Assembly (NCBI RefSeq): GCF_028372415.1
Contig: NC_092874.1
Coordinates: 58,193,865-58,257,864, forward strand
From: Notamacropus eugenii
Lineage: Eukaryota > Chordata > Mammalia > Diprotodontia > Macropodidae
Direction of reading: 5' to 3'
DNA length: 64,000 nucleotides
Part shown: piece by piece, positions 46,206 through 58,277 of the stretch
Position numbering within the stretch: position 1 is the stretch's first letter
How the letters are laid out: each line of letters opens with the position of its first letter
Made by a program: the position numbers and the translations under genes
The notes under the pieces: generated by a model
Databases searched by the model: none
The model's input: only the letters and a program-made list of their open reading frames with translations
What the model was told of the DNA's origin: nothing

Positions 46206-47144
46206 CAGTGGTTTCCATTTAGTGGTTCAAAAATTGCTTGGAATTTGACCTAAAAATTCTTTAATTGTTTAGCAGTAAATAGTCAATCCTCAGAATTCCC
46301 ATGTTTAACTTTCACAACTCTGATCATTCATGTGATTTTATTAATAATCTCATTTCACTTTGATATTGGCAACCATGCACATTTGCAGCTATGTGTAGTA
46401 GAGAAAGAAATGAGCAGTGCAGTTTGTGCAGATTTGTTGAGTGGCCGGCATCCCTCTGGGTGTTAGCTGGTTTTGTTCACCCTACTGTTGTAAAAGGAAC
46501 TCCCTGTGCATTCAGTGTCAGAGGGAGTGTTGGAGGTGATGTTGAGATCACTTTACCAGTCTCAGTGTCTTCTCGTAGCCATGACAGAAGTGATCCTTCC
46601 ATTTTCACAGGGCAGCCAAAGTAGAGAAGTTTGCAGCTCTAGAATGCTGTCTGAAATAATTGTTTTTGTTTAAATTGAGATGTTAGCACAAAACACCACA
46701 GAATTCTTGGGGATTAGTAGTGAAAAATATGTTTTGTATGTTGCCAATTTTATTTTGTCTACTGCCTTTTATGGGTTATTTCATGGTTAGTAGTAGTGGT
46801 AGGTAGTAATGTTTGTTATTTCATGGTTACATAATACAGCATATTATCGAATTAATGTTTTGTTACAAAGAATGTATGCAGAAAGTGTATTTTTGGCAGT
46901 CTCTAGCAAAAGATTCCAATTTTGTTGATTGCAGAAACCTAACCCTCTATTTCCCATAGGTTCAACATATCAGCATTCACATTTTTAATTTTTGCTCTGT
47001 TTTAGGAATTTTATCCCTATTAAAGTTGAGGATTGACTGTAACTACAAAGTATTAGGAGTAGTAAGGTAAATTACCCTCAGGTCTCACAATACATTTTTT
47101 GTTGTTGAAAGGGATTTGTGTAACGAAAACGCTGGAAATCACTG
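46206..47144. mobile_element. hAT-like DNA transposon in STAM intron 5, split by another element
   Basis: Ends are CAGTGGTTTCCA at the left and TGGAAATCACTG at the right, complementary at 11 of 12 bases. Flanking octamers TTATATAG and CTATAAAG match at 6 of 8. Taking out the inner element at about 46280-47041 leaves a hAT MITE of some 177 bp. It has no transposase coding. Confidence 0.65.
46280..47041. mobile_element. Tigger/pogo-like non-autonomous element nested in the hAT copy
   Basis: Inner inverted ends AGTCAATCCTCAGAAT (left) and the complement of TTGAGGATTGACTGTA (right), giving a terminus of the CAGTCAATCCTCAA type bordered by TA. CAGT...CCTC ends and TA targets are typical of the pogo/Tigger branch. 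The roughly 760-bp interior shows no transposase. Boundaries are good to a few bases. Confidence 0.55.
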
Positions 47145-47581
47145 CTATAAAGCAAAAGTGGGGGAAAAATCTTTTATTCATCTCTTCAGTTTCTCCCACA
47201 ATATCTGTTATAGAGTTTCTTGGACTCTTATTAGATGCAAATTTACTGAGCTTGAGGGCCTCTGATGTGAGCTCATTTGTTCTTTGAGCTCTAAAACTCT
47301 ATTATCATTGATCCTCTTTTTCCCTTTAATTAAAAATTTTTTTTCTGAACTTAACATACAAGCCTGATCGTTTCTTTTTACATAGCAGAATACAAAAAGT
47401 TTCCATTTCATATGATAATATTTTTTGGAATATATAATAAATTCCAAATGTTATTTTCAAAATTTTACCTCTTGTCTATGCTTTCTTCTGAATTTCTTTT
47501 CACTTCTGTGCATATTTTCCTTTTATTTTTCAGTTTCACTATTGCTAATCTTCCTTTCTCTCTCCTTTTACCCCTCCATTA

Positions 47582-47895
47582 GGGCAGCTAGGTAGTGCAG
47601 TGGATAGAGCACCAATGCAGGAGTCAGGAGGACCTGAGGTCAAATCTCACCTCAGACACTTGACACTCACTAGCTGTGTGACCTTGGGCAAGTCACTTAA
47701 CCTCAGTTGCCTCATCCTGGGTCATCTCCAGTCATCCTGATGAATGTCTGGTCACTGGATTCAGATGGCTCTGGAGGAGAAGTGAGTCTGGTGACCTGCA
47801 CAGCCCTCCCTCACTCAAAACAAAGTCAAGTGCAAAGTCATGTCATCATTTCTCTGATGGCATGGTCTTCTTTGGCAACAAAGGATGAAAACACC
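47582..47895 (+). mobile_element. tRNA-derived SINE with RTE-type tail, full length
   Basis: Starts GGGCAGCTAGGTAGTGCAGT, includes CTAGCTGTGTGACCTTGGGC (tRNA-like B-box region), and ends TTTGGCAACAAAGGATGAAA. It is flanked by an exact 11-bp duplication CCCCTCCATTA (47571-47581 and 47896-47906). It lies inside an older reverse-oriented L1. It is of the same family as the copy at 27348-27646. Confidence 0.88.
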
Positions 47896-48714
47896 CCCCT
47901 CCATTAAAAATGAAGGGGTTAAATCCCTAGTAACAAAAAAAAGAAAAGAATTACTAAACTCTTTCACACAGTGGCATGTCCAAAACGGTATGCCTTTTTC
48001 TGCACCTTGTCTCTGATTGCTCTCAAGTCTCCTAGAGATGTGGTTGGTCATTGTTTTGATTAGTTTGTGAGTTGTGTTTTCTTTACATTGTTATTGTCGT
48101 CATATAAATTTCTGTTCTGATTCTGTTTATTGCTCTGCATTACCAATTCATATTTCCTAAGATTCTCTAAAATCATCTCCTTCATCATTTCTTACTAGGC
48201 AGTAATGTTCCATTATATTAATATCTCATTATTTGTTCAACCATTTGCCAATTGATGGACATTTCCTTATATTACAATTCTACAAACCTTTGGCCTCTTT
48301 GGTTTGTTAATACTCATTTATATATTTTGCCATTCTTCCCTTCATTCACTAGTGCACTGAAATCTTTGGCATTGGCATATTATGACTTAAGTTGGAGAAT
48401 CTTGTCAAGTCCTTTATTCTTTGTAAAAGATGGTGCATAAACTGTTGTAATAGTGGTTCCTTTTTGTAGTGTGAACTCTGAATGGGATGATCAAGTAACA
48501 CATGAAATGGTATTTCTGGTTACACAATAAAAAATCCATTTGGAGATTTTTTGTCAACTTAAACATCCTTATGGAAATCATTATTCAAGATAAAATTAAG
48601 GGTTTTGTGTAATCTAAATACTTTAGAAATAAAAATTAAGTAAAATGGCAAGTCAAGAACTAGAGTGTTCTTGAGAATGGAAAGGTGGAAGTCAGATTTT
48701 TAATGCATTCCTGT

Positions 48715-49400
48715 GGTTGGTTGGTTGTTGTCTTTTGTTCTCAAAGAGGACCAAAGTGACACCACTATGCAAGAAGTCAGGTTTCTTTATCTTGACTGTG
48801 GCTGATCAGGCCAATACAAGCTTGGAATGCTCTCCTGCAGGGCAGGCACAAATAGTCTGTGTGAACATTTGGGGTGGATTCTCTAAATTTGCGCCTCCTG
48901 CGTTTCCTTTGAGCTATCTCAATTCTGCTTTGCTCATAGAGCACAGCACCTTCTCTGATGTGATCATACCAGGTTGAGCAGTCCTGAGCCATTGTCTCCC
49001 ATGTCATACAATCAGTTCCAAAGTTCTTAAGAGAGACCTTGAGAGTGTTCCTGTATCACTTCTTCTGACCACATGTGAACCCTTGCCCTATGTGACTTCT
49101 CCATAAAATAGTCTTTTCAACAAGTGTACATTTTGCATTTGAACAACATGGCCAGCCCATCGGAGTTGTGCTCTCTGAAACATAGTTTGAATGCTTGGCA
49201 GTTTAGTTTGAGTAAAGACCTGTGACTGGTACCTTATCCTGCCAGGTGATCTTCAGAATCTTCCTAAGATAGTTCAAATAGAAGCGATTCAGTTTTCTGA
49301 CATGGTACTGGTAGACGGTCTGGGTTTCACAGGCATACAACAATGAGGTCTGCACCACAGCTCTGTAGACCTTCATTCTGGTAGGCGGTCTAAAGAAACA
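48715..49400 (-). mobile_element. RTE (BovB-like) LINE, 3-prime part of ORF2 and tail
   Basis: Minus-strand translation of 49260-49390 gives MKVYRAVVQTSLLYACETQT and KLNRFYLNYLRKILKITWQD, the conserved post-RT region of RTE-type and related non-LTR elements. The remaining sequence to 48715 is the C-terminal domain and short 3-prime end. It is 5-prime truncated, as most LINE copies are. The 3-prime end resembles the tail of the SINEs at 27348 and 47582. Confidence 0.75.
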
Positions 49401-51489
49401 GCATGAAGCTGAGCCTTAAGGTAAAGCCACTTGGAAACAATGAATTAGCATTGATTCAGTATGTATAAATTGTTGCCCCTGGAGGCCTGTGGTTTTTTTT
49501 TTGTTGTTGTTGTTGTTGTTACATTTAGCAAAAGAGGCATTAAGGAAACTAGCTGTGGCTGTGTTAGGGGAACTAATTTGGTGGAGTTCATAGTGAAAGC
49601 AGAGAGGGAAGTGGAGAGGAGGGTTTTAAATAGATGTGTCAAGATAGATCAGAATTCCCACCCAGTACTCATCCCTGGTTCTGAAAGGGTAGGAATTTGA
49701 GAGGCAGTGATTTGAGATTTTCACCTGAGCAATGTAAGGAATTTCGGGACTGGGGCTTAGTTTTGTGATAGGAGATAGCTATGGGTAGATGTAATCACTT
49801 TTCTAACTTTTTAAGGGTATAGTTCCAAATTGCTTTACAGATTTGGCCAGATCAGTTAAGAAATCCATTAACAGTGACCTAACATCACCTTGTTTTCCTG
49901 TAGCCTCACCAATATTGGACATTTTTTTTTTATCTGAAAGGTGTGAAAGGGGAACTTCCTTGGAGTTATTGGAAAGCATTTCTTTGATTATTAGTGGTCT
50001 GAAGCATTGTTTTTCCTATGGCTTCTGTTAGCTTGGATTTCTTCTTTAGGAAACTGACAGTTTAAATTGTTGGACCATTTATCATTTGAGAAATGACTGT
50101 TATTCTTTTACCTTTCAATCAGTTATTTAGATATAGGACACTAAACCATTGTCAGAGAAACTTTCTGTGAAGACTTTTTTTTCCAGTTATGTTTCTCTTC
50201 TAATTTTGGCTGCATTGGTTTTGTTCTTTCAAAATCCTCTTAACTTTATGTAATCAAAATCTTCCATTTTAGCTTCTTTGATGTCTTCTGTCTCTTGTTT
50301 GGTCATGAACTCTTTTCTTATCCAGAAATCTTAAAGGTAATTTCTTTTTCTCATTTTACTTATTTATGGTGTCACCCTTTATATCTAAACTTTGTAGCCA
50401 TTTGGATCTTGTATACCCTGTGTAAGATGCTGGCCTATACCTTGTTTATGTATGGTGTACTTTTAAAAGTTAGTGTGCGTCAAAGTGGCTGGATTTTGAG
50501 GCCAGAAAGACCTGGTTCAGATCCATTCTGACATTTGCCAGCTTTGTGACCATATAATATGAAGTAAATTATTTAGTTTCTTTGAGCATCACACAGCGTT
50601 CTAGGAAGATGTATCCGTGGAGGGAGTTCTCGCACTTGGTATATCACAGGCCTTCATCTATTGACATACTGGTTATTTTAATTAAGCAGTTAAGTCTTTA
50701 TGGTAGGATAGTAACCAGGGCCAAATGCTGGGCATTTTATTCAGGATCACTGGCAATTGTCACAAGGTGATCTTTGTTCATCTTGATATTGGAGCAATTC
50801 TTGTGACTTTAGCGTGCACTTGGGACCAGATTTCCCAAGTTAGTAGTAGTTAGCCAGCTGCAGTTACATGCTTCTTCACGTAAACTGCACAATCTAAGAA
50901 ATCCTAGATTATGTAAAGTTTAGCAACTTGTATCTCCATTTGTAATGAAAATTTTAAAAGTTTGCAAGTAAATTTATTAGCAAATTTATAATTATTTTGT
51001 GAAGAAATTACGTTAAATTTAATATGCCAAATAATCTGATGTGTAAAATGTTATATATAATGGACTGAAAGTTTTTTATGATGAATAAGCATCAACAGAC
51101 ATAAACTTTTGTGTACAAAGAACCGAAAAAGAGGATTTTATAAAAACTGTGTTTCATTGTGTACAACTTTAAAAGTATAACTGATAGTACAGAAGTACCA
51201 GAACCACCCTACTTGTCTTTGTCCCCCTTGGAATGTCTTTCTGTGTAATTTTCACGTTTCATTGATACTTTCCTCTGCACTGCACTTACCTTCTTTGCTA
51301 CTACCTCTTCCTTTTGCTTCCCTCCACTCCCCTCAGCTCTTCTTCCCTTTTTCTGTATTCTCTCTTTCCTTTCCTCTCTCTTCTATTTTTGCATCACTGT
51401 TATTCTCTGCCCCTTCTAAAAAAAAAGTCCTTCCTTGTAATGAAAAAGTATAGTAAAACAAAACAAATTCACATACCAGCCATGTCTCT

Positions 51490-52090
51490 TGCTTTATCTT
51501 TAGACTACTGCCTTTCTTCCCAGATATGAAAAGCATAATTCGTCATCAGTTTTCTGGAGTCCTGATTGATCATTATATTTATTGGTGTTCTTGTCTTTCA
51601 GAATTATACTATAGAGTGTTGTAATTATTTTGTAAATTGTTCTCTTGGTTCTACTCTCTTTACTCTGCATTAATTCATATGTTTTTCCAGATTTTTCTGA
51701 ATCCATTCCCATCATTTTTTATTTTTAAAAATTTATGTTTTATTTCTTTTCAACATTTGAGTTGTATAAGATTTTGAATTCTAAATTCTCCCCCTCCACC
51801 TCCCCAAGACAGCATGCACAGTAGTGCATGCACATTTTCACATTAGTCATATTGTGAAAGTAGGATCAGAACAAAATGGAAAACCACGGGAAATAAAAAA
51901 CAAAAAATGAGAAAATAGTATACTTTGATCTACTTTCAGACTTCATAGTTTTTTCTCTTGGTGTGAATAGCATTTTCCATCTCCTTTCATCATTTTTTGA
52001 AATTGTGCAATAATATTTCATTGTACGCCTATATCATAGTTTGTTCAACCAATACTTAGTTGATAGGTATTCACTTGCTTTGACAGAAAG
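51490..52090 (-). mobile_element. L1 3-prime ends, reverse orientation
   Basis: 51640-51720 carries TTGGTTCTACTCTCTTTACT and ATGTTTTTCCAGATTTTTCT, matching antisense L1 3-prime sequence. From 51721 a second 3-prime end starts with a T-rich run (poly(A) on the minus strand), then CTCCCCCTCCACCTCCCC and AAGACAGCATGCACAGTAG. It runs to TTTGTTCAACCAATACTTAG near 52055. This looks like two partial L1 copies side by side. Confidence 0.6.
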
Positions 52091-52584
52091 TACATATTTA
52101 TTTATTTGTATGCATGTGGGTCTTTTCCTTCTTTCTTTGATCTCTTTAGGTCAAAGAGTTCTCTATAGAATATATTTTTATACCTCTAGTATATCAGAAC
52201 GACTTGAAATCTGTAAGGGGCCCAAAAAATTCAGTTTGGTGTAAAATTCTCTTCAGCTTTGTAATATGTGAAAACTACACTACAAGCTCTTTTCCATCTG
52301 AGATGAACATAAGCCAATTTTAGTTGACTCTTGGCTCAAATCTTCCTCTTTCATGAAGTGTTGGAGAGGTTTCTTCCAGTCTGGAGAGTGATTTCTGGTT
52401 TGTTGCCCCCAGCCTTGATCTCCATCTCCTTGCAATGTGGATGTCAGTTATCCTTGGTTTGCCCTTTTTTGGAGAGTTTTGTTAAGGGCAAGTTGGAAAA
52501 TCCTGGCCTTCATAAGGGTAGTTGAGTATATAGAAACCTGTTTTAGAACAGTTGTGAAATCTTTTGTTTGTTTCTTTGGATTAG

Positions 52585-52675
52585 GCTGCAGAACAAGCAA
52601 AAGCAAGCCCAGCTCTTGTCACCAAGGATCCTGGTACTGTGGCCACCAAAAAAGAAGAAGAAGACCTAGCAAAAG
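52585..52675 (+). CDS. STAM: STAM coding exon 6 (linker and first part of UIM, residues 149-178)
   Basis: Encodes AAEQAKASPALVTKDPGTVA then TKKEEEDLAK. The acidic KKEEED run opens the ubiquitin-interacting motif, which continues in exon 7. Donor is GTGAGT; one base of the Ala179 codon is carried into the next exon. Intron 5 before it is 6.8 kb and filled with nested transposons. Confidence 0.95.
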
Positions 52676-52679
52676 GTGA

Positions 52680-55364
52680 GTGCACTAGTTGACTGCTAAC
52701 ACAGAGACGTCATTGTTTCAGAGCGAGACCTGGCATGGCTTTGTTTATTTGTTCATGTGAAACTTCCAGTTTCATTTTAAAATCATTAAGTTTTTTGTGG
52801 AATTAATGACTACATTTTCTTTTAAAAAAATAAGTACCACTACCCCAACTTTTACTGGTCCTAGGAATACAGTGTGATTGCAGTGTAGACGCATCTAGTT
52901 TTTAGGACTTCAACTACATGTCCTGTGCTGAGGGCAGGAGGAGGAAAAGCAGAGGCAGACATCAACTTAAGAAACAGAGACTATTCCCAACCTTTCCCAA
53001 CCTTTCAGCTTGATGAGAATATGCCCTGCGGTGAGCTCAAGATTTGATAAGTAAGTCTACTTTTCTCTCAGTCTACCTTAGTTCTCACATGCCTCTTGAA
53101 GTATGAAGACCTCACTTAAATGATTCTTGAATCTCTCATTCATCTTACCCACAGGCAGGCGATTTATTGTGCCTAAACTGGTAGAACTAATGAGTATGGT
53201 AGCTTTAGGTGATTTTACTAGCATTCTTGGTCATCTAAAAATCCCTTTATTTAGGAGTAATGCTTATTACATCAGCAAAGACCAAAAATTTATATTTTCT
53301 TTTTCTGTTTAAACTTTCGTCTTTGATAAATTTGTAAGCCACAGGTAAACTTCAAAGATTTCAGTAAGGGAGCAGCTCCTACCCCAGAAATGTGTGTGGG
53401 CAGCACAAATTCTTTCCAGACTACGTCTTTCTCCTCCCACTAGATTGCTTCTCATCTTAAGAGACCAGAAATGCTATTAAGAGCCTCTCTAGACTACCTC
53501 ACTCTTGCTACTTATGATTCCATGGCCCAGGGGTGCTTCAAATCCTTAGTCATGTACTTCACCTGTGTCTGTTTTTGAGAATCTTAGAAGGGTTATCATA
53601 AAATCAAAGCCATAATATTTCCTTTTTCTGTAGGCACAGCCCCAAGCCAGAAGTGGGAAAGAATTCCTTGTCCTCCCTCTTGACAGCCCAGACAGAGAAG
53701 GTTCATTCCATCTCTGTCTTTATTTCTGTACTTCATGCTATTTACAGGTGTCCTCCATTTTAGTGCCACTGTACCCTGTTGAGGGACAGATGAATCATAA
53801 AGGAGCTATGATTGATCACAATTTTTATGCAAAAATTCAGTAATTACAGATAGCATAAAGAGGTAAAGAAAATCATGTGGATAATTAACTGCAACTGTAG
53901 GCATAGAGAAAGAGGAGAGGATCAGCCTTTCTCAGCTTTGAAAGCTGAGATCACCATAGGTGGTCTTGGTCCTTCTCTCCCCTTGCTAACTGTCTTGTCG
54001 ATGCACCCCCCAAACAAGGCAACGTGGTATAGATTGATGGAGTGCTGGACTTCATCCCTCCATGAATTTGAGTTCAGATCCCACCTTAGATACTTGCCAG
54101 GTGATAATTGGCAGACCCTTCACCTCTTAAACTCAGTTCAGTCATCTCTAAGGTGGAAATAACAATAATTTTACTGTTATTAGGAACGTGTTTTCTAGTC
54201 TTTTGTTGAGTCAGAATTACCTGTGAAGATTCCTTAAAATGACTGTCTTTGAGTTCCTTCTCAGCAGACGGCTGTCCTCTCCACTGAGAGGTTATAGTTC
54301 ATTGCAGAAGCTAAGCACTTTTTTTTGCAAAGTTTGTTGTTCCTGTCTTCCTGCCCTTTTTGTGCCTTCATCACCTTTAATTATCCAGAAATGCCATGAC
54401 TTTATTACCCTCGTGGAACTTAACTGAAAGTTAAAAGAAAGAGAGCATTCCTCTCCCACCCCTGGTTGTCGCATGGTGGAGAACGAAGAGCTGATAAGCA
54501 GTTAAACCGTGAGAGATCTCCTTCCCAGCGCTGACTTAAGTCAGCCAGCCCTTGGTCTCTTTGATCCAGGTGCAAGGTAGAGTTTAGCATGATGTGCATG
54601 TGTGAGTATTACAGCAGAGGTATGAGTCCTGTCCCCTGATACCACTTATCTAGCCGTAGTGCCATTTGTTGCAAACTTAGAGTGCTTTAAATGGTATACA
54701 TTCTCTTTCATCATAACTTCAGTTTTGTAGACAATATTAAAGATTTAACTTATTCTTGCAAATAGAGGCCTCCTTTTACAAAATGTATCAAGTGACTACA
54801 ATTTTAGATTTCTATATTTTTTCTTATATTTGTTGAGTAATCCTTCACTATCTGCCCTACAAAAAATACAAGAAAGGGAGAGTGCTAGGAGAATATTTTT
54901 AAATTAAATAACGAGGTCAGGAGGTTTGATATGACAGTTTACCTTTGATTATGCAAGGTAATTTCATGGATACACTTTTGTAAACATTAAAAGTTGTTTG
55001 CCTTTTGTGGATGGTGGTGATTTTTTAGGTACCAAAGTGAAGTAAAATGTAACATTTTAAGATCTGATCATGAGGTAATTTAAGCATTGTAATTGGCAAT
55101 GTGCTTTTCTGAAAGGGCTTAGCCTCATATTGCAAAATGATTTTGCATGAATTGTAGTCCTTCTTCCTTTGCTTGTTATCTGTGTGATATCAGCAAATCA
55201 GACGACCCCTCTATGTCTTAGTTTGCTCCTGTTTGAACTCAGTGATTTACAAGAGTCCTTCAAGCTCTCGATCTCATGTTATTGTCAAATTCAAATGACC
55301 TAGTATTCTTAGGAGTGGAAGACTGTATAAGCCAAATATGTTTTAAAATTTAATTATTTTTCAG
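52680..55364. other. STAM: STAM intron 6: mostly unique-looking sequence
   Basis: MIR-like pieces at about 54010-54170 (GAGTTCAGATCCCACCTTAG) and 55150-55285 are the only repeats I can place. The rest carries no supported gene or RNA. Confidence 0.5.
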
Positions 55365-55557
55365 CCATTGAGTTGTCGTTGAAAGAGCAAAGGCAACAGC
55401 CTACCACACTTTCCAATCTGTATCCAAGCACATCAAGCCTCTTAACTAATCACCAACATGAGGGTAGGAAAGTTCGTGCTATCTATGATTTTGAAGCTGC
55501 TGAAGATAATGAACTAACATTTAAAGCTGGAGAAATCATTACAGTTCTTGATGACAG
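55365..55557 (+). CDS. STAM: STAM coding exon 7 (rest of UIM and first half of SH3, residues 179-243)
   Basis: Encodes [12 protein letters not shown], the UIM core with its key Ala and Ser (A..S spacing contacting ubiquitin), then a Ser/Thr-rich linker and the SH3 start [20 protein letters not shown]. The ALYDY-type motif (here AIYDF, residues 217-221) and the acidic RT loop are intact. It ends with AG of the Ser243 codon before GTAACT. Confidence 0.96.
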
Positions 55558-55929
55558 GTAACTATCATTTAAGTTTTTTGTATATAGAAGAGTGTTTTGG
55601 ACTTGAAAATATTATCTTTCTATTGAGAGGCAGAGTGGCATGTTAGAAAGAGAACAGACATGGTTGCAAGTCCTTTCTCTGACATGTTGACTGTGTGTCT
55701 CTGAGCAGTTAATTCACTTAATCCCTCAGCGCTGCCTGGCAGCTAAGTCTATACATTTATCTCCCTCAACCCCCCAGCCTCTGTTTTCTTCCTTTACTCC
55801 TTTCCCCATGCTGGAACCACTCAGAATCCATCAATCAGTGTAGCCTACTTGAATTGAATGCCCATGGGGGAGCATTGAGGGAGATGGAAGTCACCAATTT
55901 ATTCATGAAATGGAGGACTCTGGCCACAC

Positions 55930-56205
55930 CTGCCTTCTGCCATTTAAGGTCCTTCAGACTTCACCTCCTGCCTTGCCTCTATGATCTGCAGAATTCCCTT
56001 CTCTCTGTACTGTCATGTAAACAGTATTATATTCTAAGGACCCCTCGTATACCCTTAAAATTTAACTGCATTTTCTCCACACCCTGCCACCAAACTTCAT
56101 TTTATCTGTTGTCTGCCCTAATTAGAATGTGAACTCCTTGAGAACAGGGACTGTTCTATTCATATCACTAAGGCTTGGCACTTAGTAACTGCTTTTAGAG
56201 CCTTG
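55930..56205 (+). mobile_element. L2 3-prime part, plus orientation, STAM intron 7
   Basis: GACTTCACCTCCTGCCTTGC, then TAATTAGAATGTGAACTCCT and TGAGAACAGGGACTGTTCTA match the L2 pre-tail and tail. A MIR-like piece precedes it at about 55630-55740. Confidence 0.6.
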
Positions 56206-56272
56206 ATTTTCATTCATTTGTTCATTCATTTATGTCTTAACCAGTGAAATCATAGGTCTGAATAGATACACA

Positions 56273-56282
56273 CCTGTGTGTG

Positions 56283-56331
<49 letters not shown>

Positions 56332-56350
56332 TGTGTGTATGTGTGTATAT
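56273..56350 (+). repeat. (GT)n microsatellite, STAM intron 7
   Basis: Long TG run with one GCGC interruption near 56328, about 340 bp before exon 8. Likely polymorphic in length. Confidence 0.93.
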
Positions 56351-56686
56351 GCATATTATGCATAGTCTAATTGAATGTAATTATCAAATACTACATTTAA
56401 CAGTTTTCTTTATTAACTTAATTATTTAGCAACAAGTTTCATCTTAACAGCAGTTCACACATAGCCTTGTTATCCAGTTGGATTTGCTACTACTGATGGC
56501 ACATGTTGACCTTTATAGAAAGACTTTTGTAGTTGTATATTTTTTGTTATACTTTTATTTTCTGTTTTCTTGTACTTGTAATTTCTTTATTTCAAACACA
56601 TTTATTTCACATAGAGCTGAGATTTATTGTACCACCATGTTTAATGATTTAATACCTGCTTAAAAGTGTCTTTCCATTAATTTTAG

Positions 56687-56781
56687 TGATCCCAACTGGT
56701 GGAAAGGTGAAACTCATCAGGGCATAGGGTTGTTTCCCTCTAATTTTGTAACAGCTGACCTCAGTGCTGAACCAGAAATGA
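56687..56781 (+). CDS. STAM: STAM coding exon 8 (second half of SH3, residues 244-274)
   Basis: Encodes [20 protein letters not shown] then [11 protein letters not shown]. The SH3 signature residues are present: the WW pair (247-248), the G-x-G-LFP turn, and the final PSNFV (260-264). Acceptor ATTTTAG, donor GTAAGT. The SH3 binds PxxxRxxK-type ligands in USP8 and STAMBP by family knowledge. Confidence 0.96.
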
Positions 56782-58185
56782 GTAAGTATTATACATACTC
56801 TGTATTAAGAATGCTGTTGTGCGTAGAATGATTTTGTACCTAGTCAGAAACTCATCAATTATTTCTTTAAATAATAGAACTTTCCTCTTTCAGGAAAATT
56901 CTAAGTACCGAGTAACTGACCAGAAGTAGCCATATCATGTTTTAATTTACAGGGATAGGGACTTGTGCTGGGTCAGCTATTACTACATAAAACCTGAACC
57001 ATCTTCTCTTTTAGGCAGACATCCAGTGCATTACTGTCCCAATTTTATAGTTATTAATAACCCATAAGTGTCTGCTAATGCTTTTTTCAGGTCCTATTTC
57101 CTTTAGAATATCTGTGTTTTAAAACTTCTGTTTATTAGTCAGACATTTAGTAGTGTTGGGCTCACACAATCATTACAAATCTAGGCTGGAAAAACGATGT
57201 ACTATTTTCGGTCTCCAGATTAAGTTAGTTAGGTTTTTTTCCCTTTGGAGGTGATTGGGTGGGGTGAAGTAGATGGGACCATGTGCTGGCTTTTCATCAT
57301 TGTTTTTCTTTTAGAAATTATTGATCAATTTTATTTTTACCTTACTGTCTTATATGAATATATTCTCCCTCCCCAAACCATAGTTATATTCCATGTAACA
57401 GCATAACAAAATAAGGAGTTTAGCAAAACTAACTTAACACATCAACTGAATTTGACAGTATATGCAGTGTTTGAACATCCATAGTCTTCCTCCTTTGCCA
57501 GGAAGAGAGGGGACTGCATTTTCTCACTTTTTAGGGGTTGTTTGTTTATTATAATTAAAGAACATGCATTGGATTGTTTCTTTCCAATTATATTGTTCAT
57601 ACATACGGCTTGTGCTGGGCAAGATGTCACAGTCCTGAGCTGATAAGCAGGTTATTTTGTGGTTGGTAACTCCAGAAAGTGTTTCTCACTTTCCATGTGC
57701 TTAACAGCCTAATGCAGGGAGCATCATATTCTTGACATCCCTGTTTCCCCAGCAGCCCATTTTAGTGGAAGGACATTCCTATGGGCTGCCTGAAATACAG
57801 CTTATGTTTTAAGTTGAGCCAGCTGAAACCTGTACCAGAAAGTACAGGATTTTGCTTTATAATCAGCTTTTTGGAGGGGAGGTGACAGGAATGGAGGGAA
57901 AGGAAACGAGCAGTTATTAAACAATCTATTATGTGCCCAGAGCTGCACTATCTATATCTGTTTTCCCTGTTTCACAAATAAGAAAATTAAACAAAGGAGA
58001 CACATGACTGTGCTTGTTGAAAAAAAATAACTGTCAAAAGTTCTTAAGAATTTCCTTTTGGATGCTGGCATTTTTGTAATGTGAATAAAAATTCAGTTCA
58101 TCAAGGCTTTGTTGATTCCTTACTCTGTGTAAGGTACTGGGGATATAGGGAGCAGCTACCTTCTAGGGGCCTACATGTGTTCACA

Positions 58186-58277
58186 CATACATATATGTAT
58201 ATATGTATATTTATACACATATGTATATGGGTATATGTGTGTGTGTGTGTGTGTGACAGAGAGAGAGAGAGAGAAAG
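58186..58277 (+). repeat. Compound TA/TG/GA microsatellite, STAM intron 8
   Basis: TATATGTATA-type repeats pass into a (TG) run (58236-58255) and then a (GA) run (58256-58276). It sits at the end of a reversed L2 3-prime end (58090-58180). Confidence 0.9.

Larger units (their letters stand above)
47330..50470 (-). mobile_element. Composite L1 (reverse orientation) interrupted by a SINE and an RTE copy
   Basis: Blocks at about 47330-47580, 47907-48480 and 49790-50470 read as antisense L1. Recognisable are TTCAACCATTTGCCAATTGA (L1 antisense 3-prime region), the TTTCTCTTCTAATTTTGGC and CTGCATTGGTTTTGTTC run, and TTTATGTAATCAAAATCTTCC. The SINE at 47582 and RTE at 48715 interrupt it. The copy is old and fragmentary; I have not tried to place every junction. 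Confidence 0.6.

Noticed and set aside
48777-49007. 76-codon minus-strand frame with basic residues
   Set aside because: Part of the RTE LINE C-terminal region, not a host gene.
55373-55561. 62-codon frame as a separate small gene
   Set aside because: It is STAM exon 7 read into its donor site; the real coding piece is 55365-55557.
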